DNA from: Blautia sp.
Lineage (GTDB): Bacteria > Bacillota > Clostridia > Lachnospirales > Lachnospiraceae
Direction: 5' to 3'
NCBI GenBank assembly: GCA_017475035.1
Contig: JAFVGK010000123.1
Span: forward strand, 1 to 60,949
Length of the DNA stretch: 60,949 bases
Positions 41,071 through 47,587 of the stretch are shown here, piece after piece. How positions within the stretch are numbered: position 1 is the stretch's first letter; every line of letters starts with the position of its first letter. A program made the translations under genes and the position numbers. The notes below the pieces were generated by a model. It did no database searches and was not told the DNA's origin. It worked only from the letters and a program-made list of their open reading frames with translations.

Positions 41071-41522
41071 CAGCATTTACCATAAAGCAAAGTCCGGAAA
41101 TGATCCAAGGCCCTTTTTTTCTTGGGGTAGACACTGCTTCTATCAATACCAAAATGGTCAGCAGCCATCTCAACTGCTCTTGCACTTCTGTTAATATGGA
41201 ACAGTTCAAGAATATACTGCTCATCCTCACTGAGTTTCTCCCAGGCAGGCTTAAACCACTCCATATATTCCTTTGCCTGACGGTAACGCTCCTTCAGGAC
41301 ATCAATCTCATCGATGGTATTGATCAGGCGGTTTTCCCCTGCCTTAGGATCATGCGCATGAGGGAGTCCATCCATACCGGGGCTTCCTACCCCAACCATC
41401 CTGTCAGTGAGCTTAATGATCTCCTCATCCGTGTGTTCAATGATAAAAACCATGTCATCATAAGACTCAATCGCGTCAATCGTAGCCTTCCGCTTATCCA
41501 AATAGTTCCAGCTGATATGCAT
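41070..41522 (-). CDS. ArpU/sigma-region-4-like late transcription regulator
   Basis: 150 residues. MHISWNYLDKRKATIDAIES, then a coiled region, and a C-terminal helix-turn-helix (LSEDEQYILELFHINRSARA; VEMAADHFGIDRSSVYPKKK; ALDHFRTLLYGKC). The arrangement matches DUF1492/ArpU-type proteins that switch on late genes in Gram-positive phages. It sits immediately upstream of the two promoter-terminator units, which is where a late activator or antiterminator would act. Start at 41522 from GAGGAGG. Confidence 0.75.
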   Translation of the reverse strand: MHISWNYLDKRKATIDAIESYDDMVFIIEHTDEEIIKLTDRMVGVGSPGMDGLPHAHDPKAGENRLINTIDEIDVLKERYRQAKEYMEWFKPAWEKLSEDEQYILELFHINRSARAVEMAADHFGIDRSSVYPKKKRALDHFRTLLYGKC

Positions 41523-41755
41523 TAGCATTCCTCCTCTACCATCTCCCTGACTTTCCTTAGCAAATAACCTGCGTCCAGGTCCGTCAAAAGCTCATACCAT
41601 TCTGAGTGAAAGAATTTTTCAAGACGGTTCACATCTTCCTTTGCTCCGTTGCTGTCTGGCTTACGCTTCAGCCTCAGCAAAGCAGCCTTATAATCTTCCA
41701 CCGCAGAGATAATAATCGCATTCGCCAGGTTTTCATATGCTTCCCTCAAATCCAC
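41522..41755 (-). CDS. Small helical phage protein, 77 residues
   Basis: MDLREAYENLANAIIISAVE, DYKAALLRLKRKPDSNGAKE, ending LRKVREMVEEEC. Conserved in Clostridia phages beside the ArpU-like gene. The start is probably GTG at 41755. The best ribosome site upstream (AAGGAGG) instead faces an ATG followed at once by TAG, an odd start-stop that may modulate translation. Confidence 0.6.
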   Translation of the reverse strand: MDLREAYENLANAIIISAVEDYKAALLRLKRKPDSNGAKEDVNRLEKFFHSEWYELLTDLDAGYLLRKVREMVEEEC

Positions 41756-41853
41756 AATCTTTGCTACATTGACCAGCCTCCTTTCGCTCTAAAGCACACT
41801 GGCATTACCAATCCTCCTTCCCCGTGCCAGGGCGTAATTCTACAAATAGGCAT

Positions 41854-41878
41854 AAAAAATACCGGGGCATGCCCGGGT
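41854..41878 (-). terminator. Terminator downstream of the 42 kb gene
   Basis: ACCCGGGCATGCCCCGGT followed by ATTTTTTATG on the minus strand. The tail ATTTTTTATGCC is the same as that of terminator unit 1. Confidence 0.7.
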
Positions 41879-41901
41879 TTATTCCAGCTCTATCCGCTTG
41901 A

Positions 41902-42246
41902 TCATGATGAGTCTCTTGCTTTTTTCATCTCATACACTCTTCCCCTGTACCAGAAAGGCTTCCTTTTCGGTTCTCCCCTTTTATCCGGAACATAAGAGAG
42001 TTTCGGACGGTGTGTTACAAAATCTGAATCTGTAGGAGCCACCTTAACCAGTGCTTCCCAGGCTTCCAGCCGTGTAAGGAAGAATTTCATGTCGTTGAAA
42101 TCGTGAGCGTAGATGATATAAGTCTTCCCGTTCTCCAGCATCACTGTGTACGCCTGGACAAAAAGCGCGCCTTTCAGTATCCATGAATATTCCAGATCTT
42201 TTCTGCGATTATCCCAACTCCGCTTTAACGGCTGCCATAAGCGCAT
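41902..42246 (-). CDS. Phage hypothetical protein, 114 residues
   Basis: ILKGALFVQAYTVMLENGKT then YIIYAHDFNDMKFFLTRLEA, VTHRPKLSYVPDKRGEPKRK and FWYRGRVYEMKKARDSS. Probably alpha/beta with a basic C terminus. The start at 42246 is uncertain: no good ribosome site, and the first ~20 residues overlap the helicase gene. Confidence 0.5.
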   Translation of the reverse strand: MRLWQPLKRSWDNRRKDLEYSWILKGALFVQAYTVMLENGKTYIIYAHDFNDMKFFLTRLEAWEALVKVAPTDSDFVTHRPKLSYVPDKRGEPKRKPFWYRGRVYEMKKARDSS

Positions 42247-43579
42247 CCTGTGTCACCTCTTTCTTCTGCAGAGCTTTCAAAATCCTCTCATCAATGGTGT
42301 CTTTCGTGATTATGTGTTGTATGACCACCGTACTACTTACCTGTCCCTGGCGCCATAGGCGAGCATTTGTCTGGATGTAGAGTTCCAAGGACCAGGTGAG
42401 TCCAAACCAGACCAGGGTAGAGCCGCCTGCCTGAAGGTTCAACCCATGACCAGCACTTGCTGGGTGGATAAGGCCAACTGGAATCATTTTCGCGTTCCAG
42501 CGTATGATGGCGTTCTGGGTGTCGATCTTGGAATAGCCGACTCCTATCTTACGGAGACGTGCCTCAATCCGTTCCAAATCATGGCGATACCAATAGGCAA
42601 CCAGCAGTGGCTTCCCATTCTGCGCCTCAATGATATCTTCCAGGGCATCAAGTTTTTTATCATGAACAACAAGAACCTCCCCGTCATCCTGATACACTGC
42701 TCCGTTTGCGATCTGGGTCAGCTTCCCTGAAAGGGCAGCCGCATTCGCCGCAGTGATCTCCTGATCCGTTTCCAGGCCAAGGACAAGGTCCTTTTTCAAA
42801 GAGTCGTAGACCTGTTTCTCCTTCGGCGACATAGATACTTCATAAGGGACGGAGATGAGTTCCGGCATTTGGAGGACATCGGTACACCTTAGTGAGACTG
42901 TCATATCTGAGATACGTTTATAGATTCGTTCCTCTGCGCCAGGTAGTGGCGCGTATGAATACACAACCATACCATTTGTCTTCTCCGGACGGAAGTACTG
43001 GGCCCTATAAGCCCCTATAAACCGGCCAAGTCTCTCACCGAGATCGAGCAATCTGTACTCCGCCCAGAGGTCCATAAGGCCATTGCTGCTCGGTGTCCCT
43101 GTAAGACCAACAATCCTCTTTACCTTCGGTCTCATCTTCAAAAGACTTTTAAATCTCTTTGCCTGCGAATTTTTGAAACTGCTCAGTTCATCGATCACGA
43201 GCATGTCCCACTTCCAGGCGGAACCGGAGTAATTCTCCACAAGCCATGGGACTACGTCCCGGTTTATTACATATATGTCGGAGTCAGCTTCCAGAGCATT
43301 TCTCCTCTGAGAGGCGGTTCCTACACAGATCGAGAGCCTCAATCCTTGCAGATGTTCCCACTTCTCGATCTCCTCCGCCCAGACGGCCGCAACCCGGATC
43401 GGACAGATAACAAGGACCTTTTGCACCTCAAACCGATCAAAAAGCAAGTCTTTAATTGCAGTCAAGGTTATAATCGTCTTCCCACAGCCACAATCCAACA
43501 AGATCGCTGATGCAGGATGCTCGATAATGAAATCACTGGCAAATGTCTGGTACCCGTGAAGCTGTTCACGGCTTAACAC
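42209..43579 (-). CDS. SNF2-family DEAD/DEAH-box helicase
   Basis: 456 residues. Walker A ILLDCGCGKTIITLTA, motif II DMLVIDELSSFKN (DELS), motif III VGLTGTPSSNGLMD, and the C-terminal helicase lobe with LIHPASAGHGLNLQAGGSTL and ARLWRQGQVSSTVVIQ (motifs V and VI). Phage SNF2 helicases of this size occur next to VRR-NUC nucleases and are thought to act in replication or recombination. Start taken as GTG at 43579 (MLSREQLHGYQ), which has GGAGG at the right distance. Confidence 0.9.
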   Translation of the reverse strand: MLSREQLHGYQTFASDFIIEHPASAILLDCGCGKTIITLTAIKDLLFDRFEVQKVLVICPIRVAAVWAEEIEKWEHLQGLRLSICVGTASQRRNALEADSDIYVINRDVVPWLVENYSGSAWKWDMLVIDELSSFKNSQAKRFKSLLKMRPKVKRIVGLTGTPSSNGLMDLWAEYRLLDLGERLGRFIGAYRAQYFRPEKTNGMVVYSYAPLPGAEERIYKRISDMTVSLRCTDVLQMPELISVPYEVSMSPKEKQVYDSLKKDLVLGLETDQEITAANAAALSGKLTQIANGAVYQDDGEVLVVHDKKLDALEDIIEAQNGKPLLVAYWYRHDLERIEARLRKIGVGYSKIDTQNAIIRWNAKMIPVGLIHPASAGHGLNLQAGGSTLVWFGLTWSLELYIQTNARLWRQGQVSSTVVIQHIITKDTIDERILKALQKKEVTQDALMAAVKAELG

Positions 43580-43892
43580 CTGCACCACCTCCATCCTTTG
43601 CCGGGTCGTCTCCCCCACTTGTTATATCTTCCAGGAACTGGGAAATCCCCTTCGTATCATCCAGGACCACCACATCGAAACCAAGTCTTTTGAGAACCAT
43701 GTGCCTCGCCGCCTGAAGAGGACGTGGCCTCTCGCCTGGTCTCTTCAACTCAACGAAACACATCTTCCCACCCGGGAACAAGCACAACCTGTCCGGTGCT
43801 CCACTCCAGCCGGGAGACACAAATTTCAAACAGAGGCCACCAGCCTCTTTCACCTGCTGCCGGAGAGCATTCTCTACATCTCTTTCTCGCAC
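43566..43892 (-). CDS. VRR-NUC domain nuclease
   Basis: 108 residues. PD-(D/E)XK nuclease of the stand-alone VRR-NUC type: FVSPGWSGAPDRLCLFPGGK (catalytic Asp), then MCFVELKRPGERPRPLQAAR (Glu-x-Lys) and LGFDVVVLDDTK. Stand-alone members cut branched DNA such as Holliday junctions. Start taken as GTG at 43892 behind GAGGGG; ATG at 43916 has no ribosome site. Overlaps the helicase start. Confidence 0.88.
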   Translation of the reverse strand: MRERDVENALRQQVKEAGGLCLKFVSPGWSGAPDRLCLFPGGKMCFVELKRPGERPRPLQAARHMVLKRLGFDVVVLDDTKGISQFLEDITSGGDDPAKDGGGAGVKP

Positions 43893-43939
43893 TTTTCGTT
43901 CCCCTCTCTTTCCCATCAGAAAGGGTGTGGAGGCACAAA

Positions 43940-44043
43940 GTGACGGTCGGTGAACCTCTTTTCATAAACTCTTCTATATGGGTTTTTTTATATTTTTTTC
44001 TTATATACAAAAAGTTATATATAAAGTGTCACCGACCGTCACT
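43940..44043. repeat. 15-bp inverted repeat flanking a 74-bp AT-rich segment
   Basis: AGTGACGGTCGGTGA (43940-43954) and its exact reverse complement TCACCGACCGTCACT (44029-44043). The enclosed 74 bases are nearly all A/T with runs TTTTTTT and ATATATA. It lies between the primase-helicase and VRR-NUC genes. Confidence 0.75.
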
Positions 44044-44077
44044 CTTTCCTATTATAATGTGTTCAGTTAGTCGTTTC

Positions 44078-45594
44078 TTACTCCTCCTCTTTCAACCTCA
44101 GTCCGTAAACAACTGAACCAACATTTGTTTTCCTCCGGTCAAAGCCGCGCTTCAACAGCTCGCTGTAAAAATCGCTGGTACTGCGGGTGTATTCTCCATT
44201 CCGAAGGGCATAAGCTCTATATGCCTGATAAAGCTCTCCCGACTTCTCGTTATAAGAAGCATCCACCTCGCAGCACTCCTGAAGGAAGTGCCCCATCCAG
44301 TCATTTTCTTCGCGGTACCGGTCTATGGCGGCTGTAACTGCCGAAGGAAGAACCGTTTTAAAATCTTTCTCGATGATGCGCTTCGCGCCGGACATAATCC
44401 AATCCAGGATCGCGCCCCCCGCTTTTTCCACGAGGTAGTCAGCGTAGTTTTTGATGTCAGAGGAGCCAGTAATCTTTGCATTGAAGGGGATGACAATCAA
44501 CCTTCTCCAGATACCGTCGTCACTCGCACCAATCTTCGGAAGGTGGTTGGTGTACAGGACCAACGTATGTGACGGATCAAAGCTGAATGGAGCCTTATAC
44601 TTCTTCTCCGCATAGATTTCATCCGTTGCACAGAGCTGCTTGACCATCGCTGTATTCAGTCGGACGCCTTCGGACATCTCACTGGCGATGATAAGCCTTT
44701 TTCCCTTCATTTCCGCCATTTCCGGTTTCACGTTGCGTTTGCAACTCATTGTGAGCGCATCAGCAGAGAGTTTTCCGGCATAGTTCCCAAGCACACGAAA
44801 AATCGCATTCCAAAAAGTGCTCTTCCCATTTGCCCCGTCTCCATATGCGATTATCATGTGTTCAAGGTACACACGGCCTATAGCAGCGAGTCCCACCACC
44901 TCCTGGACATATCGGATCAACTCATCATTATCATTAAAAAACAAGGACACCGCATCATTCCAAAGGCCCGCTCCATCCGAAGACGGGTCACACTCTGTCA
45001 TTTTTGTGATGAGGTCGGAGGGATCATGGGGGTGTGAGGAGCCGGTTCGAAGGTCATAAGTGGCGGAGGGCGTATTGAGGAGGTAAGGATCCCTATCCAG
45101 GTCATTGATGTTGAGCAGGAGCATGGGTTTCGCAGTATTCAGAGCAGAGACAATGTATTTGTAATCCCGTCTTTTTTTGACAAAAGACAAGTACGATACA
45201 GCCCCTATGTATGCAAAGTAAGCGCCAAGGGATGATGCGGGAACTGCCTTCTCCAGCTGCCGGCCTCCCGCCGAGATGTCTTTTTCATCAATGCCTGCTC
45301 TGACAAGAGCTTCCCTTGTAGAGGCAACCTCCCTTTGTGCATCCGCAAGCTGCATATCAAGGAATTCCTCAGCCACTCCGACTGCCATCTGCCGATCCTC
45401 GTGCCAATAGTCACCGTCGTAGACAAGATAGTCAGTTGCATCCGTGTAGCGAAGCTCGGATCCGTACTCGGCGACAAGGGCTTTCGCCTCGCCTATGTCG
45501 CTGTAATCCTCCGGTTTGAGGGAACTGCGTTCCTCCTCTCCAAAATCATCATTGTATTCAGAGGGTGGAACATACGTCTTATCCTTCTGAATGG
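44078..45594 (-). CDS. D5/VapE-like phage primase-helicase, helicase part (frame-shifted from primase part)
   Basis: Helicase half of a D5_N/P4-type replicative protein. In this frame the sequence runs from TIQKDKTYVPPSEYNDDFG, right after the A6 run at 45595-45600, to LRLKEEE. The first in-frame Met is at 45388. Walker A is IAYGDGANGKSTFWNAIFRV, Walker B-like KGKRLIIASEMSEGV, sensor I LVLYTNHLPKIGASDDGIWR. The C-terminal winged helix (STSDFYSELLKRGFDRRKTN) is complete. It unwinds DNA at the fork; with the primase half it would make a ~750-residue protein. Confidence 0.82.
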
Positions 45595-46329
45595 TTTTTT
45601 AAAGAACCTCAAGGCAGAGAACCAAATCGTCCTAAGCTCCTCCTCCGGCAGAGGCGGGTCACATTTTTCTGCTCTGAGAAGAAAAGCATTGTGGGCTTCT
45701 TCCGTATCTCCGAGCTTCTTGAGGACGCGTGCGGCAAACCGAGACATGGTTTTGTTTCTCTGGCCGGAGGGGATAGTGTCTCTCGCCACTTCTTCTTCGG
45801 CAGGAAGTATCTCCTCATCAATATTCAGCCAGCCATCCTGCCAGAGGATGTCCTCAGCATCCATCCCGGTACCAAAGATGAAGCGTGCAGCGTCAACGGC
45901 ATTATCATCGAAGAAGGGGAAATGGGCTCTGATTGCAGCCTTTACGTTGGCATATTTCTCCGCGTCTGTGGTTTCTGCAATCGGGAAATAAACGTGACCA
46001 CGGGGTCTTGGCGATAACGTCCCTTTTGGTAACATATTGTGACGGGAAGGGGCAATCGCCAGATTCACATCCGGCAAAAGGGAGGCGATCTTATCCGGGG
46101 TCATCCACTCAGAAGGATCCTCGGTCTTGTCATTGTCAAAGTCCATGACAATGCAGTCGGAAGAGAGGAAGTTGGTTTTACTCCTATAGCTGTTTTTGAA
46201 CCGCCCGCAGGTATGGTCAAAGGCGAGAGCTGCTGCCAGGTCACCAGGCGTGGCGATTTCCCGCTCATTCCTATACAGGCAGTTTTTCTCATTGCCGATA
46301 CAGTCGGCAGTATAGAGTTTGAAGTTCAT
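45493..46329 (-). CDS. Phage primase-helicase, primase part (ends after a frameshift)
   Basis: N-terminal primase half: MNFKLYTADCIGNEKNCLYR, FLSSDCIVMDFDNDKTEDPS with catalytic acidic residues, LAIAPSRHNMLPKG and PRGHVYFPIAET (conserved His), then PLPEEELRTIWFSALRFF. After the AAAAAA run (45595-45600) this frame becomes KPFRRIRRMFHPL and stops, while the -1 frame gives the expected continuation. One extra A (A7) would restore a single gene. ATG at 46329 follows AAAGGA. Confidence 0.8.
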   Translation of the reverse strand: MNFKLYTADCIGNEKNCLYRNEREIATPGDLAAALAFDHTCGRFKNSYRSKTNFLSSDCIVMDFDNDKTEDPSEWMTPDKIASLLPDVNLAIAPSRHNMLPKGTLSPRPRGHVYFPIAETTDAEKYANVKAAIRAHFPFFDDNAVDAARFIFGTGMDAEDILWQDGWLNIDEEILPAEEEVARDTIPSGQRNKTMSRFAARVLKKLGDTEEAHNAFLLRAEKCDPPLPEEELRTIWFSALRFFKKPFRRIRRMFHPLNTMMILERRNAVPSNRRITAT

Positions 46330-46519
46330 TTTTTTCCTTTCTCACCACTTGGTGGGATTTTTTTTTTAATCTGGTAAAATTGACGATGGGCTCTGCTCAT
46401 AAATTCCGTACCGTAATTATTACCAGAGAGTTTTTCTCTGCATTTTTACAGAGACGGACAAGGTGCACGTCTTGATGGAATAAAAAGCCCCTCATGACGT
46501 GCGCCTTGTCCAGAAATCG
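46330..46519. other. Noncoding stretch between RNA ligase and primase genes with a long hairpin
   Basis: No gene seen. It contains a 16-bp inverted repeat (GGACAAGGTGCACGTC at 46456-46471; partner 46496-46511, one G-T pair), a smaller CAGAGA/TCTCTG hairpin, and T- and A-rich runs before the primase ribosome site. The long hairpin begins 9 bases after the RNA ligase stop and has no U tract. Confidence 0.6.
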
Positions 46520-47566
46520 TTATTTCTTCTTTCCCCTCAACAAATACTCATTGTTGATGACCTTCATGGAGAGAGGAGCAGAGATCAAAGGAGAAAACAC
46601 AGGTTCCAGTGGCCTAATAACTATCCCCTCCTTCGGTCCTCCGTTTGGATAGGATCCTTCCGCTCGGGAGAGGAGTGCCGAAACGGAGGGATACGCCTTA
46701 AGAAGATCCTTCCCAACCTCCTCCACCGGGACCATCTGAAGATCTAATGCCTTTGTGGCCTCCTGGATTTTCTCCAGCCCTACTCGTTTACCATTTACAA
46801 GAATCGTAAATACATACCACTCCGGAGCAATCAGCCTGAGAGGATTTCCCTGGATTCCCGGCCCGCAGAACTCGCCCTGGATAGCAAGCGTCCTGATATT
46901 GTTTTCTCTCACGTACTTCTCCATCACGGTTTTTAAATCATGCCGTTTCACAAAGTCGTAAAAAGAAGATTTTTCATCATCGGCATACTCATAATTATGC
47001 CCGGTCACATGGAAACCTTCTTCATCAATTGAAACAGAGTGTGAAGAACCATCCATTTTGGTCGTGATGTAGTACTGTTTGCCCATGAACTGGTCGAGCA
47101 GCTCTGGCATAGCCTGTATCCTTGTTTCATCGGTGTGAGGGATTGATGAAGGTAAGGTTCCAATAATCGTCCCTCCGGTGGTGGCTCTTTCTTCAATTTC
47201 CCACTTCCGGACGCAAAGGACCTCTGAAACATCTTTACCGAGAATGGGTTCTCCTACTTCTGGAAATAAAGAGAGAGGCAGAAGAAGGCCCTGTGAAACC
47301 TGTCCTCTCATCTTCCTGGTTTTGATCCGGAAACCAGAGCCAAGAATCGGGCTTTCGACAAAGCAACTGTCTCGCAGAAATTCAAATTCCGTTCTGACCG
47401 GAAGGAACGAATCGATCTCAAAGTAAATCGCCAGGTCTCCCGGATGGAAAGAGCCTTTTCTAACCACACACTGCCAGCCGAGCACATGTGCCAGCTCAAT
47501 CTGGTCGGCTCCTTCAATGGAAGTGATCTCGTAAATCCTCTGGATAGAGGCAAGTTTTCTGCTCAT
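46520..47566 (-). CDS. RNA ligase (DRB0094/Rnl5-like family)
   Basis: 348 residues. N-terminal OB-fold-like domain (LASIQRIYEITSIEGADQIE; FHPGDLAIYFEIDSFLPVRT), then a nucleotidyltransferase domain with KxDG motif I: YYITTKMDGSSHSVSIDEEG. Further motifs: LAIQGEFCGPGIQG (III), PKEGIVIRPLEP (IV) and LSMKVINNEYL (V). This order, with the OB domain first, matches the DRB0094 RNA ligase family. It may repair tRNA or RNA cleaved by host defence nucleases. Confidence 0.88.
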   Translation of the reverse strand: MSRKLASIQRIYEITSIEGADQIELAHVLGWQCVVRKGSFHPGDLAIYFEIDSFLPVRTEFEFLRDSCFVESPILGSGFRIKTRKMRGQVSQGLLLPLSLFPEVGEPILGKDVSEVLCVRKWEIEERATTGGTIIGTLPSSIPHTDETRIQAMPELLDQFMGKQYYITTKMDGSSHSVSIDEEGFHVTGHNYEYADDEKSSFYDFVKRHDLKTVMEKYVRENNIRTLAIQGEFCGPGIQGNPLRLIAPEWYVFTILVNGKRVGLEKIQEATKALDLQMVPVEEVGKDLLKAYPSVSALLSRAEGSYPNGGPKEGIVIRPLEPVFSPLISAPLSMKVINNEYLLRGKKK

Positions 47567-47587
47567 GAAGAACTCCTTTTTTTTTCA

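Noticed and set aside
40341-41230. MazF/PemK gene paired with an antitoxin encoded upstream
   Set aside because: Upstream sequence contains only the promoter-terminator repeats and the ArpU-like gene; no MazE/PemI-like frame is present.
45590-45605. Programmed -1 ribosomal frameshift in the primase-helicase gene
   Set aside because: The run TTTAAAAAACC does not give a proper X-XXY-YYZ heptamer in the zero frame, and no stimulatory Shine-Dalgarno or hairpin stands out. A base deletion is simpler.
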